Source: Chrysomallon squamiferum (Eukaryota; Mollusca; Gastropoda; Neomphalida; Peltospiridae). From it: 64,000 bases of DNA. Below, piece after piece: positions 52,418-62,760 of this stretch (its first letter is position 1; each line of letters begins with the position of its first letter). Position numbers and translations under genes: made by a program. The notes under the pieces were generated by a model. That model searched no databases and was not told the DNA's origin. It saw only the letters and a list, made by a program, of their open reading frames with translations. The DNA lies in assembly GCA_012295275.1 (NCBI GenBank), contig CM022670.1, positions 27,055,244-27,119,243 of the forward strand. The letters run 5' to 3'.

Positions 52418-52772
52418 TTGTTAGTGTGGTTGTTGGTAGATGTGGTGGTAGTGCGCTTGCCACAGCTGTTGTTGTTGTTTTATACTATTTTATTTTAACG
52501 TTATAAAATGCTAATAAAACATCGTTCTTTAATAATTAATCCGGCACATTTTTTTCAAAAAGAGCATTTCAAAAGTAAAAAGAAAAAGCAGTTTAAAATA
52601 AAAATACTGGATAAATGTTTCATGGCAACGGCATTTACAGAGATTATGAAGAAACGAATTAATGATTAATATTAATAGAAACATTAAAAATAAAAACAAG
52701 AAAAAGAATAACGATGATAATTATACCAACATTAGAAGAAACAGTTTTGACAAATATACTTATGCCTAAAAA

Positions 52773-52806
<34 letters not shown>

Positions 52807-52897
52807 CATACATACATACATATATACATATATACATACATTCTTACATACATACATAAATAAATAAATAAATAAAAATATTTACATTATTTCTTAC

Positions 52898-52952
52898 CTG
52901 TTCGTAAATTCAAATGATCCATTTTTCTGATCAACTTACGTACTGATGCAAG
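52898..52952 (-). other. Probable 5' UTR exon of the copper transporter
   Basis: On the minus strand a 55-nt segment is bounded by TACTGCAG (acceptor, exon starting at 52952) and ACGAACAG|GTAAGA (donor, exon ending at 52898), both strong. Joined to the acceptor at 48652 it would give a short upstream ORF: ATG at 52922 (AAAATGG), reading MDHLNLRT and on for 23 codons, with a TGA that overlaps the transporter's own ATG. The assignment to this gene is inference from position and orientation. Confidence 0.4.
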
Positions 52953-53339
52953 CTGCAGTATAAAATATAAATTTAAAATAAATAAATAAAAGGTTTAAGA
53001 AATAATAAAAAAAAAAAAAAAAAAAAAAATAGAAAAGAAAATATTGATAACTGATTGGACAATAATCCAGGAACAGAATTTTAAATGAGTATTTTTTTTT
53101 TTTTTTTTTTTTTATGTAAATACACGCTAACCCGGATTTTCACCCGAATCAAGGCAGAAAATAACAAATGTATTTTTCACTTAAACTGAGCAACAAATTT
53201 CTAACTAGGAACAACGTATTATAATACGAAACAGAATAAGTTAACAATAAATTTACTTTTTGATAAGTTTCCCATCGGTTCCCAAATTATAATTGTGTTT
53301 TTTTATTTGTATAATAACAAACGAGTAGAGTTAAAAATA

Positions 53340-53475
53340 TCTGCACCGCCATTTTTCTTTTAATTGTGACGTCATTGCGTACATGGCGGACCGATTTTCT
53401 ATAACGTTTCTTCTATTATTGTGAGACTTAGATTCGCTCTGTCCGCGATGACGTCACAACAACTTTAGTGCAGAG
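53340..53475 (-). promoter_or_regulatory. Promoter-like CpG-rich island with two perfect CRE palindromes
   Basis: Two exact TGACGTCA sites lie at 53367-53374 and 53449-53456. ATGGCGG (YY1-like) occurs on both strands (minus near 53346-53352, plus near 53392-53398). The block holds many CpG dinucleotides in otherwise AT-rich DNA. TGACGTCA is the consensus CREB/ATF site. Position, about 400 bp upstream of the probable 5' UTR exon at 52952, suggests that it drives the copper transporter on the minus strand; a bidirectional role is possible. No TATA box is evident. Confidence 0.5.
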
Positions 53476-54426
53476 TGGTAAAATCAGTTTGTTATTAACT
53501 TTGTTAGGTATAAATAAATAAATAAAAATATTTACTTTAATAATATAATATGTATATGATGAGTTAGCATCTATCTACATGTATAAATTATCGATTATGT
53601 CATGTATCTAGTTTTTTTTTTTTACCCGATAAACTGATGTAAGATAGTTCTATCCATAGGAAAAAATATAAAACATTATAGCTATTAACTGGGAGAATAG
53701 TACATAACAGTGCAGGACATTTTCTTTTATGTACTTAATTATCAAAAAATAAAAAATTAAAACCAGGTTTAACCCTTTGATATCAAATACGTCGAATAAC
53801 TTAATTTTGTCCTCTGCTAAACGTACAATAAACATCGATGTCTCACAGTTTTGTTTTGTCGAGTATACACAACATTAAATTCTTTTTTTCCTATTAGAGT
53901 GAAAACATAATTTTATGTATTGACGATTACAGGTCATCATGATCCAGTACTTCTCATTCCGGTAATAAACATTGCCTCATAGCGACTAACTATTATGTTA
54001 TATTATATTATATTATATTATATTATATTATATTATATTATATTATAATACATTCCATTCCATTCTATTACATTACATTACATTATATTATATTATATTA
54101 CATTATATATTACATTACATTACATTATATTATATTATATTATTAATGTGGATTTACATATACATACATATATACATACATAAAAACCTATCCCACCGCA
54201 CAGTGAGTAAAGAGGAAAGGGTAAAATAATGAGATATGTCTCAGTAATGTCAGTACGTCGTCAGTCCTGTCTTCTTTTGTGAAAATTAAAATGGAACATT
54301 CCTGCCTTTACCAGACAGAAAAACCCTAAAGTATGCGATAATAATAGATCAGTTACGTTTCTTGTTCAGATGACATTTAATTAAACAGGACTTTCTTAAA
54401 AAAAAAAAAAAATAATTTTTTTAAAA

Positions 54427-54480
<54 letters not shown>

Positions 54481-54803
54481 ACAAATAAAATAAAATAAAA
54501 TAAAACCTCTGAATGGACTGGACTGTTTAATTTTCACGTTCGTTCCTGATTTAACTGTATAAGAAATGGATGTCAGTTAAATGCTTGTGTTTCGAGTGTG
54601 GTTTCCGAGGTGGTATACAGATAAAACACTGCACGGGTAGATCGCTTGTCCGAGGCGTTGTAATTGCACGCGATATCAAACTATCCCGTACTAGCACGAA
54701 CCCGGATACATCTTTGTCCTGTAAAAGCAAAGCAGCAGCTCTAAAAGGATTTAGTAAAATAATTCATGATCACCTCCCGCTATTCAACTTTTTTATTTTT
54801 ATA

Positions 54804-54834
<31 letters not shown>

Positions 54835-55746
54835 AATTTGTTAACATTTATTTACTTCCAAGATTTTTTTTTTGTTTTTTTGTTTTGTTACGGGGGATTT
54901 CTTTCTAGTCTTTATTCATAATAAAGTTTTGCTATTTTTGCTAATCATAATGTATAACACTAAAGCAATAAGCTCTTTATGATGCATATCAGATGACATA
55001 TTCTCTTTATCATAATTTTGTTAATCCAGCCCACCCCCAACAAAAAACAAAACAAAACAAACAAGATATTTTTGAGAAATGAAATAGAAAACCTGACACC
55101 TGAAAACGTTTGTGAACAAAATTTTAAGTGATGGGATTTTTTAATATCAGAAAAGCATGAAATCACTTTCAGTGTTAAAAGTTCAGTTCAGAATATAAAC
55201 CATATAGAAAGAAGAACACATTGTAAATGTAAAAACATTGTTTGAAACAGCATACTACTGTTAATACAAGTGTGAATGAAAGATGCTGTCGATATTCAGT
55301 AACTTTCCAATTAAATCTTCTGATTTCTGACCAAAATGTGTCTGTTCTTTTGAAGAGATGGAAGTGCGGTTACCTTTGCGAGTATTACTTCTGAGAAATG
55401 TACAGCACGACCGTAACCGCAGTCGATGGAATGTTCCACCGTAAATGAATAAAGCAGATGTTTGAGAAACACCATTACGTACCTGTCTGCATTGAGAAAG
55501 CAGCTCGACACACTTTCTGTCTGTTTTGTGATAGGTAAATACGTATAAATGCATTCATTCATAACAAGAGATGTGTTTTGTTTGTGAGTTCAAACAAACT
55601 CGCTGACAATGCCCGACTTTAAAGTGATCGTTATCTTACAGAATGAGATAACTTGAACTGAGAAAGAAGTTAGTCCAATGTTCATCAGAGATAATACATT
55701 ATTTTATCTTTAAAAAGGATGAGAAACAAGAGAGAAAAAAGAAGCA
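53476..55746. other. Intergenic region with pentamer and AAAT repeats
   Basis: It contains TTATA pentamers (53994-54145) and AAAT repeats (about 54425-54480). A GC-richer stretch (about 54560-54780) has an open frame on the plus strand that I do not recognise. Around 55375-55560 the minus strand has a good donor (GCAGACAG|GTACGT) after an ATG-bearing segment, but no partner exon was identified. Confidence 0.45.
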
Positions 55747-55756
55747 TTTATTTATT
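55747..55756 (-). terminator. Polyadenylation signals after the small unknown gene
   Basis: Two overlapping TTTATT on the plus strand (AATAAATAAA on the minus) lie about 65 nt after the stop at 55817. The spacing is normal for a short 3' UTR and supports the exon upstream being real. Confidence 0.5.
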
Positions 55757-55816
55757 AATTACACAATGTGAGTATGTATATGTGTGCGTGCTTGTGTCTG
55801 AGTGTGCGGGGGTGTC

Positions 55817-57213
55817 CTAGCTCTGTGGAAAGTGCTCTATTTCATGATAGGCTTCAGGACCAGTAACCCTCGCTATTCTCACAATGATGCGTTTTTCAAA
55901 CTGTTTTAAATGTGCTTCCATGACTGTTGGATTGTACTGATCAAACGGGATAGGCTGCTGCTCCACGCAGAATCTAGGGACAAAAGTAAGAGTAAAAAGA
56001 AAAGAAAAACAACAGTAAGAAAGTCTCAATTTTTAATTAAAAAATGTATTAGCAAAGAAAGATAGATTAAACACTTTTTGTCAGAGTTTTTGTTATTTTT
56101 TTTTGTTAATGTTCTTTGATTTTAATGTTAGTGGTTTAAGCGAATGTTCCACCCAATACCGCGAAGAAATTCGTCCACAGAATACAAGAATCTCTTAAAA
56201 CAGATTTTGTTACAACCCTTATTGCAATGAATAACTTCCGTATTAAACATACTTCTGATATTAAAGCAAGTTGGAGAATATATAGTGAAACACATTTTAA
56301 CCTGGGCCATTTTATAAATCATTTACAATAGGAAGCCCTTAGTTCAAATCTATCCTAATCAGTTAGCTTCACGCCTGCACAATATGAAGCCTTTCTTTAA
56401 TCTAGCCTAATTGACCTAATAAATAAACTTAACAATTACCCCATGCATACTATGATGCCACATTAAATACTCTACAAACCCATACATATAAAAAAATGTG
56501 ACTTTTTTCCTGTGATTTTTATCCCCAGCTACCTCCAAGCATGCTTCTTTAAATCTGCGTATGTATATACATATACTTTACTCAAAGTTTACTAATGTGT
56601 TTTCCAAGATACTTTGCCTGGTAGTTCGATGTATTGGAGCATAAGAAGTAAACAGAAAACTAATAAATAAATAAATAAATAAAAGATTTATATATATTTG
56701 AGGAATTTTGTTTTAAAAAAAAACAAAAAACATCCAGTAATAACTACAATAATATCAGCTGTGAAATAAAAACACGGGCTATAAAACGCTAGCATAAAAA
56801 GAAGCGAAGCAGCTGCACACTCCGGGCACACGGTGTAAGTTGTTTCCGTGTAGTTTATCTACAAAAAGACTGAGAAAAATCAACACCACATGTCATCAGT
56901 TGCAATTCACGGTACATTGGTTCTGTTTACCTCCAGGTAAAATATACCTGAGTCAACCATCCAACTGCGTCGGGTACAGTATTAATGAATAAAACGTAGC
57001 GATTTAAACATCTCAGCAGCGGACTGCGATCTTGTGGTTAATGCGCTTGCGTGAGGCAAGACGGATTGTGGAATTGTTGCATCCGTGTTCTAGCCAGTAT
57101 TTCATGACTTGTTTACAAAAGACCGTGGTACTTTTTTCTTACCTGACAGGAGGTCCCTTGCTTCTAATTAATCTTTTGACTGTGGCTATTTTTACAATGA
57201 TTGCATGGGTCAT
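55817..57213 (-). CDS. Unrecognised small two-exon gene (predicted 75 aa)
   Basis: The last exon (55973-55817) follows an excellent pyrimidine tract ending TTTTGTCCCTAG. It needs two leftover bases from the exon before. It encodes FCVEQQPIPFDQYNPTVMEA, then a basic and amphipathic segment (KQFEKRIIVRIARV), ending HEIEHFPQS and TAG. The proposed first exon (57213-57143) starts MTHAIIVKIATVKRLIRSKG and ends at a strong donor, CCTGTCAG|GTAAGA, which leaves exactly the two bases required (AG + A = Arg). The short basic N-terminus could be a mitochondrial leader, but that is a guess. No membrane segment, cysteine motif or known domain was recognised. The last exon is firm; the first exon and start are tentative. 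AATAAATAAA follows 65 nt later. Confidence 0.55.
57016..57100 (+). repeat. Possible tRNA-derived (SINE-like) relic
   Basis: The stretch begins GCAGCGG, has a box-A-like part with GTGGTTAATGCG, then CTTGCGTGAGGCAAG, which folds like an anticodon arm (CTTG/CAAG with a 7-base loop), and a weak box-B-like TGTTCTAGCC. The loop lacks the invariant U33 and there is no acceptor-stem partner, so it is not a working tRNA. A degenerate tRNA-derived element is possible; chance cannot be excluded. Confidence 0.2.
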
Positions 57214-60200
57214 GATGGATAGCAGAAGTGGTTCTTTTCGTTACGGCGTTTAGACGTTGGAGTACGCCTTAACAACCTGTTTTTGTTATTTAGATGCCCC
57301 GATTACAATAGATTTCCATTCGAAAAGCAGTTCATTACTAAACCATGAATTGATAATTAATGTTGTTAAAGGATTGCTTAAATATTTTTTCTACATTCTC
57401 CATTAATATCATTTTAGAGTAATATTTTTACCCATAGCAACTATACTTCGAGTGTTTCGGTGTTTGATAGCTAGTAATTTAAGTAAATGCTTTTATTAGT
57501 ATACTTTCTTATAAGCTCAGATTAATTCGAATTTCGTTAGTTTAAAATTTCTTCAATTTAAACTAGTATTCTTAAAGAATTTTCCATCCATTTTTTTCTT
57601 CTTTTTTTTCCCCACTTGTTACAATCACAACAAAGATATTTTGAACTATATTAATGTAGTCAGTAAGTAAACAATAAATAAAATTTAAATGAATAATTAA
57701 TCTTTTGGCCATTTATCTTATTAACTAAATAATTAAAAAAAAAAAAAAATTATGGAAGGAAAATAGACAAGAGCTAAACACAATCAACCAATTAGATGAA
57801 TCTAATAATCCTATAAATAAATTGCTGAAAAGCAGAAACCCCAAATAAATATTTCAGAGATAACTTACAATCAAATGCGACAGAAAACCACTTTATTTTG
57901 GCACAAACAAATAACATGTATATATGCAATTATATTGCTAAAAGAAACTGTTATTTTACAAGTATATATTTATAATTGTAAATAAGGCAAAATATATTAT
58001 AAAACCAACAAGTGGCTTAAAATAAATTTAAATTCTGATTACCTTTAAAAAAATACAGTGATATTGTTCATCAACCAGCATTAAGTGAAATAAAAAATTT
58101 TTATTTAAAGAAAAAAGAAAAATATATTTACAAATATTTATTTAAAATAATAAACATATAACCAGATCTGAAAAGATAGCAGCTTTCATACAATTGTTTT
58201 TTTTTCTTCAAAATCTAAACATAATTAATAACACACATAAACTCAGTGCTTTAAAAACAAAACATTTTCATATATTTACATAAATGACACAAAAATAGGG
58301 TTTTATTTTTTATATTTATGCATAAAATGATCATTCATTTCTTAATTTCAGCTACAACATGAATGTATCAGTGAAATCAATGGTTAATGAAAAGTCATAG
58401 TTAATTTCAGATGATTAGTAAAACATATTCAGGGCTTGAACTTCAGACCTGTGCAGCTGTAAAGAGCTTTTGAGAATTGGGATTTAAATCTTCATTCAAG
58501 TTAATTGATACTGAACTGGAATTTGTCAAATTATGACAACTGCATTCTGTCTCTAAAACTATTGTGTACTTTTCTTGCACAAATCCCCCAGAAAATCCTC
58601 TTCATTTCAAGCCAAATGTTTTATAACTTTTATATGGTGTAGTAATGGATGATTTTCTCAAAACATACTTCAACAGTTGTCGTAACTTTCTGTATTCTGA
58701 GAATGGACAAAAATAACTAAAGTCAGTAAAATGATAGTAATTTCAATTATTATTTTTTATTTAATCAGTTACAACTTTTGATTTCATGATGAGATTATAT
58801 ATTTATGTCTCTGGAATAGAATCATAATTTAAAATGTCATTAATACATTGCCTTAGTAATGTTATTGTTCAGTACTAAAACAAATTAAAATGAGCAAAAT
58901 AATGAATAAAAACATGATTCATATCTCTAATTAAGAACAATGATGCAAACAGAGATTGTCCAAAGATGACCCTTTGTATGTAACAGAAGACATTAAGAAA
59001 CCATTAACAAATTAAACAAAGTATAAAATCACGATTTGTTTAAAATAAATGTTTCCTAATAATTTTCATCACAGCAATGATTTACACAAGATTGTCTGAA
59101 GATAAAAGGATGAACTGTGAGAAGTTTTTAGGTAGCAATAGACTATTATAACTTGAATGATATCAGTCAACTTTGGATTTAACAATTGTGCAAAACATAC
59201 AAAGTAATTTTGCTACTGTTATATTTAGAAAGTTTGAAGTCAAACATTTCTAAACAGCGTATCTAACCTTACAGTATTCTGTGTTTGAAATGCATGTTTT
59301 TGTTTCAGTTCTTTTCTATTTATTTGTGCATGACTCCAGTGGTGTTTCAGAAGTATTTATTTATGCATCACTGTAACTAAAGGTGGTATTGTTATTCATA
59401 TTTCATGGAAGGAAAAGGAACAAAATGAATGAGATCGTAATCTTTGGCAATCCATTTATGTAAATTATGAAACCATACATAAGTAAAAATAATAAGTACA
59501 TTATAAAAAATGATAAAGATAAATAGGTAATATGAAATCTACTTCACCTGCTGGGATGGTATTTAGTTTGACTAGAATTGATAATAAGTGAAATAAAACA
59601 CCATTTTCAATACCACAACCTCACTGTACAGAATAATTCAAATGAGTCTGCAAGACTTACTGTATTCCTGCTTATAAAATCTATAGAAACTATACTCAGT
59701 AATATCTATTCAAGTGCAACAGAACAGATTTTTACAAGTACACATTTCAGACATTTGTGTATTTTCTGCAGAGACAAATGACTTGCTGCATTAAACAGAA
59801 TAAAAATAATAATTCTTCAGTCTAAGTAAATCTATTTGTCTAAAGGCCAGTTTTTCTTTAACTGAGGATTAATTCAAATGCAGTTCAGATTCCCTTCTTC
59901 AAAGAATTTTCAACTTTACTCGTATGAAAGGATTACTTCCTCCTTGCTGGCATTAGCATCCTTTTTTTTTACCATAGGTTTTTTTTTTTTTGCTTGAAGT
60001 ATTGTTTTTACCATATTATTTGACTTGTATCACATTTGAACTATAATAAGCATTACAATAGTCTTATTTTATTCTACAACAATCTCAATTACAGCTGTAG
60101 CTGTAGATCAACAACTTTATCAACAGACAATGAAGTGCTGCTTTAACCAAAGTGTCAGGCTTACCCCTCTTAACACATTAAAGCCATTCACATGCAGCTG

Positions 60201-62302
60201 AAAAAGAAAAATCCCAACAACCAATACATTATAACAATGCAGCAAAAATAAAAGCACAGTTTCAAAACAACAACAAACAAACATATATGATATGAATGAA
60301 CATTCAAACCAAAAATCTAAAGAGACAAAATGACTAATACATTGTCAATTTCTTGTTGACAAAAAAAACTAACCAAAGTAAATATTCTTAGATGATTAAT
60401 TTCAGAACCAGACTGGGCAATTGATTTTCCAATTGGCACAATTTTTACTTTTTATTCTACTATAAGTATACAATAACTCAACTGAACATTTAGACAATAT
60501 AAAGTGAGTTTTACATTGGTAAAATGATGTTGCCCTTCCTGCTTCATTAGCATACAAAAATATATATTTCAGTAAAAATAAAAAATACTGAAATTAAGAA
60601 ATGGTAATAAACAAAGCACTTTTTGATTAAATCAGATGTTTGTCATCACAAAATAATCAGACAACTCTTGCATTGTCAATGGTCCCAAGATTTTGAAAAC
60701 AAAATGTCACACTGATTTGATTTTAAGTGTGCTCTAAAATTAATCTGAAATTATCTTAAGACTTGAAACTTGATGTTAAGATAATTTTAAAAAAAAAAAC
60801 AAGAAAAAAACTATCTAACATTAATGTTATTTGTACATACAATATTTTTAATAAACTTATTTTCATAATCAAGCTGTATTATATAAAATATATTTTAAAA
60901 AATAAAAAAAGTTGTGTACACTTTTTAAAAAAAGAAAGTCTATATAAAAAAAAATAAGTGGTTGTTTTGATATATTAAATGGTTTTGAAAACGAATGTAA
61001 ACATAACGTATTCAAAACTACATCTACCCTGTTTTAAATCTTTTTACACACACAAAAATATACTCACAACCTTTACTTTCACCCACTTCTATTAATGATA
61101 ATCATTCCATATAAATCTTGCGTAGTAAACATCTTTCACTGTAGTAAACTATAAGTTATTTTAATCAATATTAAAATATTTAAAATAACATATACTGTAT
61201 ATAATTTCTTTACATGATTGTAAATTATTTAAACTCAATTTTTTGTTTTTATTAAATGATGTTTGTTTTAAAAGGAAACATTTTTTCCCAAAAAAAAACA
61301 ATTAAAGGAAGACAATAACATCAGATTCTGTAAAATTGTAAAAATTCTCAGATCCGTTGTTTGTTTTAAATTAATAAAAAAAAAGTTCTATAACATTTGA
61401 ACTTTGATGGGTTTTTTAACATATAAATATTTCACAAATGGTCACAAATTTGCTGAAGGTTTTAGTGTTAAATAAAACCGAATGGAAAGTAAGACATGCA
61501 GTCAAGGTTAGAGCTTTAGTACTATTATTTTCTACTACTTCTTTAAAAATATTCTTAATGTCAGTAATAATAATGATGATGATGATAATTCCGTAAAATA
61601 CAAGGTAACTGTTCAAGTAATTGCACCCAATTCAAGCATGCTCCCTTTTAAAACCAGCTCTAAAATAAAATAAATAATGTCTAATTCCATCAGGTAAGCA
61701 GATAATGAATGAAAAAAGTTCAAAAAATGCAAACAAGTAATATTTGAAAAGAGAAAAAAACACAAAAAACCTTTCAGCAAATGTGGTGCAGTCAGAAGTC
61801 ACACAATGGTTGTTTATTTTAAAGCTTCAGCATGTTTTCTTAGTTAAACAGTTTTAAAAAATCAGTCACCTGGTTTTTAAGGTGAACAAAAACAAACCAC
61901 CAGAGAAATCAGGTCATCTTTAAAAACATCTGCTTTGCTGAAATCACTTTTAAGTTTTCACAGATGTTAAAATGTAGAGCTTAATTTTTTTTTTTTTTTT
62001 TTAAAATTAATATTGTCAGTTATTCAGTTTATTTTTTTTTTTAAATTTACTTATTAGTTTGTTAATTTAATAAAAAAAAAAAAAAATAAATAAAAGAACT
62101 ATTAAAACCAAAAAAAACTTTAAAACGACTTCTTTCAGTAATAATAATAAAAAAAAAAAAAATAAAACATTTAAAAATTGATGTATAAAATCATATAAAA
62201 AAACCAGAAGAAAAAAAAATAAATAAAAAATAATAATAATTAAAAAAAAAAAGATAAATATTCAACAATCATCCAGATCCTTATCTCCCATTACTACCTC
62301 AC
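57214..62302. other. AT-rich interval between the unknown gene and the second copper transporter
   Basis: No exon was found on either strand. It probably includes the promoter of the small gene at its low end and the 3' UTR of the second copper transporter at its high end (minus-strand AATAAA at 62028-62033). The rest is low-complexity AT-rich sequence with A and T tracts (about 61988-62002, 62072-62085, 62150-62161). Confidence 0.5.
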
Positions 62303-62642
62303 TCAGCTGTTACATTTGCAAACTAAACTGTCTGTCTGAGCATTGCCACTGGGGTCTGTGCAGCTCTCATTGTTACTCAGCGGCAGCAGTTCCTGCTCTC
62401 CAGTCTTCGTGCTGCAATCTGCGGCAAATGTTTTCTGTCTGACAGATGTCTGCCTCTTTATCTTCACAATGTCGTTGTTACTCCAGCCGAAGAAGAAATA
62501 TCCGAGACCCAGACCAAGGACTGTTGCTATGAGAATCCAGACGTTGTACGTCATGACAGCCAGCATTATCAAGTAGCCGGCTACAAACTGAATTGTGTAG
62601 AGAAATGTCTGGATAATGTGGTACCGATTCAGTATGTACCGT
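62303..62642 (-). CDS. Second CTR/SLC31-family copper transporter, last exon only (partial)
   Basis: The exon starts at 62642 after TCTTTTTCAG and encodes 112 residues plus TGA. It begins with the first base owed to a split codon, the same phase as the equivalent exon of the transporter at 43843. RYILNRYHIIQTFLYTIQ is followed by TM2 with the M-x3-M filter (MLAVMTYNVW) and TM3 with G-x3-G (GLGLGYFFFGW). The tail is long (about 58 residues), with SVRQKTF, a dileucine-like EQELLPL and a CKC near the C-terminus. Compared with the first copy, VMTYNVWI is identical while the tail is unrelated. Exons for the N-terminus and TM1 lie beyond position 64000 or were not recognised in 62643-64000. Confidence 0.9.
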
Positions 62643-62701
62643 CTGAAAAAGAGTACAGAGTTCAAATAAGAAAATTTTTTTGTATGTGTTAAGTATATGA
62701 A

Positions 62702-62760
<59 letters not shown>

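Larger units (their letters stand above)
48653..52897. other. Microsatellite-dense interval, probable 5' intron of the copper transporter
   Basis: No coding exon was found. The tracts include ATT (49797-49905), AAAT/AAAAT (about 50097-50276), TTATA pentamers (about 50360-50518), ACAT (about 50551-50722), TA (about 51727-51768), AAT (about 51974-52002) and ACAT (about 52765-52860). About 48740-48960 is a small GC-richer block with GGGGTGGATCC near one end and a G run near the other, possibly a decayed small transposon; I cannot confirm it. Confidence 0.5.

Noticed and set aside
57032-57253. Plus-strand open frame of 73 codons with a hydrophobic stretch
   Set aside because: It runs antisense across the proposed first exon of the small gene and starts in the tRNA-like relic. 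There is no splice or promoter context and no family resemblance.
62343-62576. Plus-strand open frame of 77 codons
   Set aside because: It is antisense to the last exon of the second copper transporter, which has strong family evidence.
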